In this document: in pieces, positions 34,692 to 43,177 of the stretch | Position numbering within the stretch: the first letter of the stretch is position 1 | Layout: each line of letters opens with the position of its first letter | Assembly: GCA_023436225.1 (NCBI GenBank) | Contig: JAEZKA010000052.1 | Coordinates: 36,134 to 100,133, forward strand | DNA from: Bacillota bacterium | GTDB taxonomy: Bacteria; Bacillota; Clostridia; Lachnospirales; Lachnospiraceae | DNA length: 64,000 nucleotides | Direction of reading: 5' to 3' | Position numbers and translations under genes: made by a program | The notes under the pieces: generated by a model | Database searches by the model: none | Seen by the model: the letters and a program-made list of their open reading frames with translations, nothing else | Told to the model about the DNA's origin: nothing

Positions 34692-35003
34692 ATGTATTAT
34701 TATGGTAAGGAATCAAAAGTGAGATGGAGTGAGTTTTCCAAGTCAGCGAAAAATATATTCATTGGCGGTAACCAAAGCGTAATGCCTAAGTCCGATGTAA
34801 ATAATCATGAGAAGGGTGAGCAGAAGGTAGGTAGTAAGTTTCCATCACAGGTTGAGGTATCGGTTACCACACCGGTTATTCAGGTAGCTACCCAGCAGAC
34901 AGAGGCTATTACTCCGCTTGATCTTCAGCAGGCCATTATCTGGTCAGAGATCCTTGGCAAACCGGTGAGTAAGCGAAGAGAGAGAAGATACTATGGCAAT
35001 TAA
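34692..35003 (+). CDS. Orphan 103-residue protein between floA and the response regulator
   Basis: A soluble-looking 103-residue protein (MYYYGKESKVRW start; basic SKRRERRYYG end). No family recognised. CGAGGTGAG precedes the ATG. It follows floA by 25 bases and overlaps the response regulator start by 11 bases, so it belongs to this operon. In Bacillus floA is also followed by a small gene, yqfB, but I see no clear similarity to rely on. Confidence 0.6.
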   Translation: MYYYGKESKVRWSEFSKSAKNIFIGGNQSVMPKSDVNNHEKGEQKVGSKFPSQVEVSVTTPVIQVATQQTEAITPLDLQQAIIWSEILGKPVSKRRERRYYGN

Positions 35004-35733
35004 AGTAATCTTAGTGGAAGATGAAAGCGGAATACGCAAGCTGCTGCGTAAGATCATAGAGAACAAGGAAGGCTTTGAGATTGTTGGGGAATGTGATAAT
35101 CTTTCGGATGCGGTAAGCTTATTTACAAAAACCAAGGCAGAGGTAATCTTTCTTGATATCGAGATCAATGGTACCAATGGCTTAGAGTGTGCCAAGATTA
35201 TTGCAGATATGGAGCCAAAGACAAAGATTATCTTTGCAACAGCGCATTCGGAATATATGTCGGCTGCTTTTGAGGTATATGCCTTCGATTATCTGGTGAA
35301 GCCTTTTAATGTAGAAAGAGTATATCAAACTCTGGACCGGGTCAGAACCTTTACAGAGACGGCGGGCAAGGAGCATCTGGATAAGATAATAAAGTATGAA
35401 CGTGGGCTTGAAAAATTGTTGGTAAAAGGCAAGGAAAGTATGAGCTTTGTGGATATCAGTGATATCATTCTGGTTCAGAGGGAAAACAGCGCTACGGTAA
35501 TTTATACGAAACAGGATTCCTTCACTACCTCTGCAAGCCTAAGTGACATCGAGGCGAAGCTGGATACAGAACAATTTATGCGGAGCCACAAATCTTATCT
35601 GATTAATGTCTCTCAAATTAAGAAGATAGAGCCCTACGGAAGATGGACCTATATCGTAACCTTTAAGGATATTAGTAGGGGTGCATTGATGACCGTCGAG
35701 AAATTCGAAGAAATTAAAAAGCGCTTCTTATAA
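34993..35733 (+). CDS. LytTR-family response regulator
   Basis: A 246-residue response regulator. The receiver domain (1-120) has the acidic pair EDE (9-11), phosphate-accepting Asp55 (FLDIEING) and a conserved Lys in LVKPFN near residue 100. The LytTR DNA-binding domain covers about 140-246 (FMRSHKSYLINVSQIKKIEPYGR). It matches the SpoOB-like kinase at 32066, and together they resemble two-component systems that sense quorum signals or metabolites. The four-gene unit from nfeD ends with this gene. Confidence 0.9.
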   Translation: MAIKVILVEDESGIRKLLRKIIENKEGFEIVGECDNLSDAVSLFTKTKAEVIFLDIEINGTNGLECAKIIADMEPKTKIIFATAHSEYMSAAFEVYAFDYLVKPFNVERVYQTLDRVRTFTETAGKEHLDKIIKYERGLEKLLVKGKESMSFVDISDIILVQRENSATVIYTKQDSFTTSASLSDIEAKLDTEQFMRSHKSYLINVSQIKKIEPYGRWTYIVTFKDISRGALMTVEKFEEIKKRFL

Positions 35734-35751
35734 AGAGGCGAGTATGAATAC

Positions 35752-35809
35752 AGTAAGAAGAAGGAGAGAGGATGTGCCTTGCAGCATATCCTCTCTCTTT
35801 CTTCTTACT
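35752..35809 (+). terminator. Large terminator hairpin after the response regulator
   Basis: AGTAAGAAGAAGGAGAG and the complementary CTCTCTTTCTTCTTACT form a stem of more than 20 base pairs with a few mismatches. There is no long T-run after it, so it may instead act as a stabilising end. Confidence 0.6.
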
Positions 35810-35999
35810 ATTGGAATTCATCATAACATATTATATAATGAAATAATCGATATTCTGGGTAATACGGAGCATAAGCTATATGAAAAAATGATTTAACTCA
35901 TTCTAATCCTTCCAAGCTCATGATATCAAATGATATAATAATATGAGCCGATCAGTTTGCTCAACCGATTCAGAATACATAAATTATAAGGAGATGTCC

Positions 36000-37031
36000 A
36001 TGCTTGCATTGATTGCTGCATTATCAAGAAATTATGTGATTGGAAATAAAGGTATCATCCCCTGGAGGATTAAAGGGGAACAAAAGCGTTTTAAGGAGCT
36101 TACTACAGGAAAGACGGTAATAATGGGTAAACGCTCTTTTGAGGAGATTGGAAAACCGCTGCCGAATCGAAAGACGATAGTCATATCAAATACTACAAAT
36201 TATGAATATGAGAATTGCATCACCCTAGGATCTCTTGGACAGGCAATCGCTTATATAGGGGATGAGGATGCTTTTGTCGCAGGAGGAGAGCAGCTATACC
36301 GGGAGGCCCTTCCTCTCGTTGACGCAATGTATCTTACCATAATTGACCTTGAGGTTGAAGGAGATACCTATTTTCCCCATTTCAAAGAAGAGGATTTTAC
36401 CCTCGAATCTGAGGAAGAATTTCTGGGGGAGACTCCTTACAGATATCTTACCTATGTACGCAGGACTAAGGGGAATAACAATCCTGGGAGTACAGGGGAA
36501 GATATTCGTTACGAATATCTGGGTAAGAGAGATGGGGTTGCAATCCGCTATGCCACACCGGAGGATGCAAAGCAGCTATGTATCTGGTGGAATGATGGCA
36601 GGGTTATGGCACATGCCGGATATCCGAAGGGCCTAAATACTACGGAGGAAGCTATCCTGGAGCAGATAAACAGCGAGGATAAAAACCGGCGAAGACTGAT
36701 CCTTGAGGTGGAATCGAAACCGGTCGGTGAGATGAGCTATCGTTTATTTGATCTGGCAGCTGAGATTGGTATTAAAATCTGTGATACTACTTATCAGGAG
36801 CACGGCTTCGGAACAACGGCTCTGAAGCTGCTGATAGAGTATCTATTCATGGAGCTTAAGGTAGCGAAGATTGTACTGGATACGAATGTTAAGAATACAA
36901 GAGCACAGCATGTCTACGAGAAGATAGGCTTTAAAATGACAGCAATTCACCAGGATGCCTGGAGGGACCAGATTGATCAGCTGCAATCCTTTATCGATTA
37001 TGAGCTTAGGAAGGAGAATTATTACATATGA
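36000..37031 (+). CDS. Dihydrofolate reductase fused to a GNAT acetyltransferase domain
   Basis: A 343-residue fusion. Residues 1-155 are a DHFR: MLALIAALSRNYVIG, IPWRIKGEQKRFK with Trp22 and Glu27 in place of Asp27, MGKRSFEEIG and FVAGGEQLY. A short linker follows. Residues 175-335 form a RimJ/RimL-like GNAT (GIKICDTTYQEHGFGTTALK, then NTRAQHVYEKIGF). The DHFR part should reduce dihydrofolate; the acetyltransferase substrate is unknown. The ATG at 36000 lies six bases after AAGGAG; upstream ATGs have no matching site. No thymidylate synthase is adjacent. Confidence 0.85.
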   Translation: MLALIAALSRNYVIGNKGIIPWRIKGEQKRFKELTTGKTVIMGKRSFEEIGKPLPNRKTIVISNTTNYEYENCITLGSLGQAIAYIGDEDAFVAGGEQLYREALPLVDAMYLTIIDLEVEGDTYFPHFKEEDFTLESEEEFLGETPYRYLTYVRRTKGNNNPGSTGEDIRYEYLGKRDGVAIRYATPEDAKQLCIWWNDGRVMAHAGYPKGLNTTEEAILEQINSEDKNRRRLILEVESKPVGEMSYRLFDLAAEIGIKICDTTYQEHGFGTTALKLLIEYLFMELKVAKIVLDTNVKNTRAQHVYEKIGFKMTAIHQDAWRDQIDQLQSFIDYELRKENYYI

Positions 37032-37123
37032 CAAAGCTGCTATATGGTATCGGAATACCCGTTTTACAGACACATGGTAGTTTTTCTGGGTCTATTTTAT
37101 CATATAAATAGGACTTAATGTCG

Positions 37124-37152
37124 TTGACTTTATTCCTATTCTGACATAATAT
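37124..37152 (+). promoter_or_regulatory. Promoter upstream of the MBL-fold gene
   Basis: TTGACT at 37124-37129, 17-base spacer, TAATAT at 37147-37152. It lies 122 bases before the MBL-fold start codon and directly upstream of a terminator-like hairpin at 37176. Confidence 0.6.
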
Positions 37153-37175
37153 TTTTTATATAGATTTGATTAGAT

Positions 37176-37223
37176 CTTCATGGAAGAAGCCATAATATCA
37201 AGCTTTTTTCATGAAGCTTTTTT
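37176..37223 (+). terminator. Intrinsic terminator or attenuator in the MBL-gene leader
   Basis: CTTCATGGAAGAAGC pairs over 15 bases, with G-T wobbles, with GCTTTTTTCATGAAG and is followed by CTTTTTTC. Because a good promoter precedes it and the MBL gene follows it, it may attenuate that gene; alternatively it ends the DHFR fusion transcript. Confidence 0.7.
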
Positions 37224-37274
37224 CGTTAGTTATCAAAAAACCAAGATAGTAATATAAATAAGGCAGGTTAATTT

Positions 37275-37961
37275 ATGAAGAAAATAGAGTTGTCTCAAGG
37301 AGTTATCCAGTATATATTTGAACCTATCGAGGATAAGAAGTACGGTAACAATGTAATTGCAATTATTAGTGGGGATAAAGCATTTGTTATCGATACAGGA
37401 TATACTAATCAGACTGAGGAAGTTGAAAATGATCTAAAGGATACCGGAATATCTATTGAAAGTGTTATTATCTCACATTTCCATGAGGGTCATATTCAAG
37501 GATTAAGAAAGCTGCGGGGTGTTACCGTATATGGCAGCAGCTATTATCATCAGACCTTAAATCAATGGCTGCCCACAGAGGAACAGAGGTACTATATTCC
37601 GACAATTAATGTTGATAAAAATCTAAAAATTAAATTTGGTGAGCATACCATAGAGTTAATACACAATCCGGGACATTCCCTTTGTACCCTGCTAATCAAA
37701 ATCAATGAACAATACCTCTATATTGCGGATGAATTAATATATGCGCCTGACGGAGAGCCTATATTGCCCAGTGTTACAAGGGATAATATTATTAATCATT
37801 ATGTTTCGGTACATAATCTGGTTAAGTATAATAAATATGCCTTTATTCCGGGACATGGTGCAACAATCCGGGATTCTCAACAAATAGTCAGGGATACCAA
37901 GAATGTATGCCATTATCTTTGTGAGATAATAAGTCATGACGACGAAATTACAGTGGAGTAG
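37275..37961 (+). CDS. MBL-fold metallohydrolase-like protein
   Basis: A 228-residue metallo-beta-lactamase fold protein. The metal motif reads SHFHEGH, where the canonical THxHxDH aspartate is replaced by glycine. HNPGHSLCTLLI supplies the second histidine, YIADELIY is the bridging acid position, and IPGHG the last histidine. The loss of the Asp suggests a single metal site or altered chemistry. Its substrate is unknown and it is monocistronic. Confidence 0.8.
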   Translation: MKKIELSQGVIQYIFEPIEDKKYGNNVIAIISGDKAFVIDTGYTNQTEEVENDLKDTGISIESVIISHFHEGHIQGLRKLRGVTVYGSSYYHQTLNQWLPTEEQRYYIPTINVDKNLKIKFGEHTIELIHNPGHSLCTLLIKINEQYLYIADELIYAPDGEPILPSVTRDNIINHYVSVHNLVKYNKYAFIPGHGATIRDSQQIVRDTKNVCHYLCEIISHDDEITVE

Positions 37962-38090
37962 TCAAAAAAGTACGGTACCTTTCATTTTCTCCTTCCATAC
38001 CCTTATGAATTGTACCGGTTATCTGTTAGTGAAATAATCAATCTCTGTAGTTCAGCTATTAAAATCCTTAAATTTGGAAGAAAAAAAGTA

Positions 38091-38119
38091 TTGACGAATC
38101 CTCATTTTAATAGTACACT
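38091..38119 (+). promoter_or_regulatory. Promoter of the TrpX-like ABC importer
   Basis: TTGACG at 38091-38096, 17-base spacer, TACACT at 38114-38119. The leader to the start codon at 38203 is about 77 bases. I see no T-box or riboswitch in it. Confidence 0.6.
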
Positions 38120-38202
38120 TTATCCATTAAAAGTGTTAAAGCTTTAAAGCGGAATAGCGTTTAGCGGAAACGTTACTATGAAATTTAGGAGGATTTGTTC
38201 GT

Positions 38203-39168
38203 ATGAAGATAAGAAGAATAATTGCTGTTATTTTGATTACAGTAATGTCTACTACAGTACTTGCCGGCTGCAGTACTAAGAATGAGGTGTTTAAGATCGG
38301 TGTTAACCAGTTCATAACACACGATGCTCTGGATGCAAGCTACCAAGGCTTTTTAGATGCATTGGCGGAGGCAGGATACATAGATGGTGAGAATATTAAG
38401 ATTGATGTGCAGAATGCACAGGGAGATCAGGCAACAGCCAACACGATTGCTACCAAGCTGATCAATGATAATAATGACTTGATTTTAGCAATTGCAACTC
38501 CCTCAGCGCAGGCAGTCGCAAATGCGACGAAGGATATACCGATTCTGATTACCGCAGTAACCGATCCGGCCGGATCCGGTCTGGTAGCTTCCAACGAAGC
38601 GCCCGGAGGAAATGTATCCGGTACCTCGGACCTGACACCGATCAAGAGCCAGATTGAGCTCCTTTTGAAGCTGGTTCCTGATGCAAAGAATATAGCAATC
38701 CTTTACTGCTCCAGTGAAAGCAACTCTAAGATACAGGCAGAAATTGCGGCAGAAGCAGCTGCAGAAGCCGGGCTTACAACCATGGATGCAACCGTATCCA
38801 ATTCCAATGAGATTCAGCAGGTGGTTCAATCCTTAGTTGGTAAGGTGGATGCAATCTATGCACCTACCGATAACATCATTGCAGCTGGTATGCCTACGGT
38901 GGCATTAGTTGCTAACGATAACGGAATACCGGTCATTTGCGGCGAATCGGGAATGGTGGATAAAGGCGGACTTGCAACCAACGGAATTGATTATTACAAG
39001 CTTGGATGGCTGACCGGTGAACAGGCAGTGAAGATCATTAAGGGCGAGGCTAAGACAGAGACCATGCCGATTGAATATTTACCGGACGATCAGTACACCA
39101 TCGAAATTAACGATGAAGTAGCAGCTAAACTGGGAATTACAATTCCTGCCGATTTGCAGTCGAAATAA
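38203..39168 (+). CDS. TrpX-like ABC importer binding lipoprotein
   Basis: A 321-residue solute-binding lipoprotein (lipobox LAGC, Cys22) of the ABC_sub_bind/TrpX family (FKIGVNQFITHDALDASYQG start). Related proteins bind tryptophan or other aromatic compounds, but some bind unrelated ligands. It supplies the permease and ATPase encoded downstream. AGGAGGATT precedes the ATG. A very stable hairpin follows its stop codon. Confidence 0.88.
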   Translation: MKIRRIIAVILITVMSTTVLAGCSTKNEVFKIGVNQFITHDALDASYQGFLDALAEAGYIDGENIKIDVQNAQGDQATANTIATKLINDNNDLILAIATPSAQAVANATKDIPILITAVTDPAGSGLVASNEAPGGNVSGTSDLTPIKSQIELLLKLVPDAKNIAILYCSSESNSKIQAEIAAEAAAEAGLTTMDATVSNSNEIQQVVQSLVGKVDAIYAPTDNIIAAGMPTVALVANDNGIPVICGESGMVDKGGLATNGIDYYKLGWLTGEQAVKIIKGEAKTETMPIEYLPDDQYTIEINDEVAAKLGITIPADLQSK

Positions 39169-39211
39169 TTAAAGACCGTTTTGAATTAATATATTTAATC
39201 ATAGATCAAGT

Positions 39212-39245
39212 GAATGTAGACCACATTGCTATGTGGTCTACATTC
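39212..39245 (+). other. Perfect 15-bp hairpin after the binding-protein gene
   Basis: GAATGTAGACCACAT and ATGTGGTCTACATTC form a perfect stem with a 4-base loop (TGCT). No T-run follows. As with the hairpin at 3409, its position after the binding-protein gene suggests it protects or partly ends that transcript. Confidence 0.75.
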
Positions 39246-39331
39246 ATTCTTACAGTAATAAGTCTGGTACATAACGTACCAAATAAGAAGCATCCGACCC
39301 ATGAGCTTAACAAGAAAGGAACGAAAACGAT

Positions 39332-40255
39332 ATGATTATGGCTATATTAGGTGCAGCGTCCCAGGGATTGACCTGGGCTATCCTGGCACTCGGTGTTTAT
39401 CTTACCTTCCGTATATTGAATTTTGCGGATATGTCCTGTGAGGGAAGTTTTGCCTTAGGAGGCAGCATCTGTGCGATGCTGATGGTAAAGCATCAGTGGA
39501 ATCCCTTCGTTACACTTATTATTGCAATACTGGCCGGAATGGCAGCAGGCTTAATTACCGGTTTCCTACATACAAAGCTGAAGATACCGGCAATTCTATC
39601 CGGTATCCTGACCATGATCGGACTGTATTCTGTTAATCTCAGGATTATGGGTCAGGCTAATACCTCACTCATCGGTCAAAGCACAATCATATCAATCTTC
39701 AAGGGACTGCTCCCGGAAGCAAAGGAGCTCGGTATTAAGGATTCTACGCTCCAGGTATGGGTTACCATGGGTGTTGGACTGATATGCATAATAGCAGTTA
39801 TCGCGATTCTTTACTGGTTCTTTGGAACGGAAATCGGCTGCTGTATCCGTGCTACAGGCAATAACGAGAACATGGTTCGTGCCCAGGGAGTGAATACGGA
39901 TAAAATGAAAATTCTCGGCTTGGTTATCAGTAACGGTCTGATTGCATTAGCCGGAGCTTTAGTTACACAGAGTCAGGGCTACGCAGATGTCAACATGGGT
40001 GTTGGTGCCATCGTAATCGGTTTGGCTTCCATCGTTATAGGTGAGGTAATGCTAAACCGGGTTAAGAACTTTGCTGCGAAGCTGTTCGCTATTCTCCTGG
40101 GCTCCGTTATATACCGAATTATAATTGCAGTAGTATTGCGACTTGGTATGGACACCAATGATATGAAGCTGTTAACCGCGGTGGTTGTGGCACTTGCACT
40201 ATCCATTCCTGTATTAAAGAAGAAAAGGATAACCGTGCGAAGGGAGGAAATCTAA
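39332..40255 (+). CDS. ABC importer permease of the TrpY type
   Basis: A 307-residue branched-chain-amino-acid-type permease with about eight hydrophobic helices and the conserved region GLVISNGLIALAGALVTQSQG. It forms the channel for the TrpX-like binding protein. AAAGGAAC precedes the ATG. The ATPase gene starts one base after its stop codon. Confidence 0.9.
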   Translation: MIMAILGAASQGLTWAILALGVYLTFRILNFADMSCEGSFALGGSICAMLMVKHQWNPFVTLIIAILAGMAAGLITGFLHTKLKIPAILSGILTMIGLYSVNLRIMGQANTSLIGQSTIISIFKGLLPEAKELGIKDSTLQVWVTMGVGLICIIAVIAILYWFFGTEIGCCIRATGNNENMVRAQGVNTDKMKILGLVISNGLIALAGALVTQSQGYADVNMGVGAIVIGLASIVIGEVMLNRVKNFAAKLFAILLGSVIYRIIIAVVLRLGMDTNDMKLLTAVVVALALSIPVLKKKRITVRREEI

Positions 40256-40256
40256 C

Positions 40257-41051
40257 ATGTTAAAAATGACGAATATCTATAAGACCTTCAATCCCGGTAC
40301 GGTAAACGAGAAGCAGGTATTGAACGGCTTAAATCTTGAGCTTGCGAAGGGTGATTTTGTTACCGTCATCGGTGGAAACGGTGCAGGCAAATCGACGATG
40401 TTGAACATGATTGCCGGAGTCCATTATCCTGACCTGGGACGTATTTCTTTGGACAATGAAGATATTACAAAGCTTCCCGAGCATTCCAGAGCAAAGTATC
40501 TGGGTAGAGTATTCCAGGATCCGATGATGGGAACCGCGGCAAATATGGAGATAGAAGAAAACCTTGCCCTGGCCTATCGCCGTGGACAGAGAAGAAGCCT
40601 TGGATGGGGGATTACCAAGGAGGAGAAGGATTTATATGTTGAGAAGCTGAAGATGCTGGATCTAGGTCTGGAGACCAGACTGACAGCAAAGGTTGGTTTG
40701 TTATCCGGAGGACAAAGACAGGCTTTGACTCTATTGATGGCAACGTTAAAGCAGCCAAAGCTGCTTCTGCTGGATGAGCATACAGCAGCCCTGGATCCTA
40801 AGACTGCCGGCAAGGTATTGGAGCTCTCCGAGCAAATCATTAGTGCGAATTCCCTAACCGCATTAATGGTTACCCACAATATGAAGAATGCCATCCAGTA
40901 CGGTAACCGGTTAATCATGATGTATGAAGGTAAAATTATATATGATGTGTCCGGTGAGGCCAAGAAGAAGCTCCATGTCAGTGACCTTTTAGAGAAGTTT
41001 GAGAAGGCAAGCGGCGGCGAATTTGCCAATGACCGTATGATCCTGTCATAG
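40257..41051 (+). CDS. ABC importer ATPase of the TrpZ type
   Basis: A 264-residue ATPase. Walker A is GGNGAGKS (near residue 40), the signature is LSGGQRQALTLLMA and Walker B is LLLLDEHTAALDP. It energises the permease at 39332. It lies one base after that gene, suggesting coupled translation. Confidence 0.92.
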   Translation: MLKMTNIYKTFNPGTVNEKQVLNGLNLELAKGDFVTVIGGNGAGKSTMLNMIAGVHYPDLGRISLDNEDITKLPEHSRAKYLGRVFQDPMMGTAANMEIEENLALAYRRGQRRSLGWGITKEEKDLYVEKLKMLDLGLETRLTAKVGLLSGGQRQALTLLMATLKQPKLLLLDEHTAALDPKTAGKVLELSEQIISANSLTALMVTHNMKNAIQYGNRLIMMYEGKIIYDVSGEAKKKLHVSDLLEKFEKASGGEFANDRMILS

Positions 41052-41067
41052 AAATATTAATGGAATA

Positions 41068-41096
41068 TTGTTTTTCTTTTGAAAATGGTTTATTAT
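41068..41096 (+). promoter_or_regulatory. Candidate promoter of the tandem GGDEF genes
   Basis: TTGTTT at 41068-41073, 17-base spacer, TATTAT at 41091-41096, about 65 bases before the GTG start at 41161. Confidence 0.45.
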
Positions 41097-41160
41097 AGTA
41101 TATAAGTACTAGTAACGTATTCTGGATATAGAGGCACTCATATGAAGTGGGGGTTTGTAT

Positions 41161-43044
41161 GTGCTAGGAAGTAAAAGAAAAACAATTGGTGTATTTATAT
41201 CTCAGGTGAATCACGAATTTCAGGATAACCTTAGTAAAGGAATTATCACCAAGGCAAAAGAGCTTGATTACAATGTCGCTTTCTTTACGAATTTCGGAGG
41301 CTACGGTCAACCGGCTTATGATATCGGTGAGGAAGAGATATCAAATCTTCCTAACTACGAAGAATTGGATGGTATCATTATTGCTCCGGATACCTTTGCA
41401 TTGCAGAATCTGGAAGCGCGTTATATGGATAATATCAACCGGAGATGTAAATGTCCGGTTGTTAGTGTGCGAAGAGAAGTAAAAGAGTATTATAATGTCC
41501 TGATTGATGATTACACCGTTTTGGATGAATTAATAAACCATTTAATTGATGAGCATAAATTTACGCGGATTAATTTCCTGGCCGGTCCGAAGGGGTTTCC
41601 GGATTCAGAAAAGAGATTAGCGGCATATAAAAAGATTTTATCGGAGCATCATATTCCTTTGGAAGAAGATCGAATCTACTACGGAGATTTCTGGAAGTAT
41701 GCCGGAGCTCAGGCGGTAGAACAATGGTTACAAAGCGACTTAGAGAGACCCCAGGCGATTGTCTGCGCGAATGATTATATGGCATTATCCGTTTGTAATG
41801 CATTGACGGAGCGAGGGATTCTGGTTCCGGAGGACATTGCGGTTACCGGATGCGACGATGTGGAGGATGCGGCGGATTTTACCCCATCCCTTACAACGGC
41901 AAAAATGCCGGTATTTGAGATGGGTTTGGAAGCGGTGCTTAAGATACATCGTCATAATCAAGGGAATAAAGAACAGCGGAATTCCTATATGAAAACACTT
42001 ACCATGTATAGGGCCTCCTGTGGCTGCAAAAAGAACTGGTACCAGGCGGGCAATGACCAAAGGCAGAGCCATATCCGAATTCGGGAGAGTCTTACCAAGG
42101 CCATCATTCACAATGCATATATGTCCTCTGACTTAACCGGCCTTACCAGGCTGGAGGATATCAATCAGCGCATATGGACCTATATTTACGAAAATGAGAA
42201 CTTTACTCATTTTTGTCTCTGTCTTAAGAAGGATTGGAACGATTATAATGATGACGGTACCGGGAATGGGGATACATCGATGGTTATGGAGGTCGGCTTT
42301 AAGAATCGGATCGGTTACAGTAAGCTTGCCTTCTCAAGTAAGGAGCTGATACCTCCGGAGCTATCAGAAGATCGGCCAATGGCTTATTTCTTTGCCATGC
42401 TGCATCATCAGGAGCATTCCGTTGGGTATGTGGGAATCAGCTTTGATACCATTCAGACGTATATGTTGACATTTCAAGCGTGGCTAATTAATGTTAGCAA
42501 TGCACTCGAGAATGTACGCGTTCACAATGAGCTAAATCGTTTGGTTTCCAAGCTGGAGGAGATCTCCATCCGTGATGATCTGACTGGCTTATATAATCGG
42601 AGAGCGTTGAATACAATCGGTAAGCGATATCTGCAGCAATGTGTAGAAGCCCATTCCAGACTAATGGTATTTACTGCGGATATGGATAAGCTCAAGTACA
42701 TAAATGATAAATTCGGGCATGCATACGGCGATGTGGCTCTTAAAGTGGTGGCAGAAGCTATGCAGCAGTCAGCAGATAACAATGAAATCTGTATCCGTCT
42801 TGGTGGCGATGAATTTATGGCTATCGGTATGGATTACGATGAGGAGAAGCTGGATAGGTTCATAGAACGTTTTCAGAGTTCGTTGAATCGATTTAATTTT
42901 ATAAAGGATTATGATTTCGGAGTATATGTAAGCTACGGATGCCATTTGATACATCCGGATGAGGATACCTCGATAGAAAGCTGCCTTGGTGTGGCCGATA
43001 AATTGATGTATCGTCAAAAAAAGGGAAAGGAATCCGGACTTTGA
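41161..43044 (+). CDS. Diguanylate cyclase with a LacI-like ligand-binding sensor region (copy 1)
   Basis: A 627-residue protein. Residues 1-285 resemble a type 1 periplasmic-binding (LacI) fold (RKTIGVFISQVNHEF, then ICANDYMAL, ITGCDD-like). A middle region of about 150 residues follows. The GGDEF domain covers about 465-620 with DDLTGLYNRRAL and the intact active site RLGGDEFM, so it should make cyclic di-GMP. There is no signal peptide, so sensing is cytoplasmic. A short coiled-coil helix joins the sensor and GGDEF parts. The GTG start at 41161 lies seven bases after GGGGG and aligns with the start of the second copy. Confidence 0.85.
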   Translation: MLGSKRKTIGVFISQVNHEFQDNLSKGIITKAKELDYNVAFFTNFGGYGQPAYDIGEEEISNLPNYEELDGIIIAPDTFALQNLEARYMDNINRRCKCPVVSVRREVKEYYNVLIDDYTVLDELINHLIDEHKFTRINFLAGPKGFPDSEKRLAAYKKILSEHHIPLEEDRIYYGDFWKYAGAQAVEQWLQSDLERPQAIVCANDYMALSVCNALTERGILVPEDIAVTGCDDVEDAADFTPSLTTAKMPVFEMGLEAVLKIHRHNQGNKEQRNSYMKTLTMYRASCGCKKNWYQAGNDQRQSHIRIRESLTKAIIHNAYMSSDLTGLTRLEDINQRIWTYIYENENFTHFCLCLKKDWNDYNDDGTGNGDTSMVMEVGFKNRIGYSKLAFSSKELIPPELSEDRPMAYFFAMLHHQEHSVGYVGISFDTIQTYMLTFQAWLINVSNALENVRVHNELNRLVSKLEEISIRDDLTGLYNRRALNTIGKRYLQQCVEAHSRLMVFTADMDKLKYINDKFGHAYGDVALKVVAEAMQQSADNNEICIRLGGDEFMAIGMDYDEEKLDRFIERFQSSLNRFNFIKDYDFGVYVSYGCHLIHPDEDTSIESCLGVADKLMYRQKKGKESGL

Positions 43045-43177
43045 TGGCAAATCGGAATTAATTATTACAAGTATGTTATCATCTAATGAGAATTTATTAT
43101 GGGAGCACTTGTTGCAGTGACAGAGGATATGTGTGGAGGGGGTACTCTGTTGCAGCTTTTAATCTGGGGAGAAGCAA

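Noticed and set aside
38120..38202. Possible CcpA (cre) site or T-box before the TrpX-like gene
   Set aside because: The GGAAACGTTACT segment matches cre poorly, and no T-box or anticodon-like structure was found.
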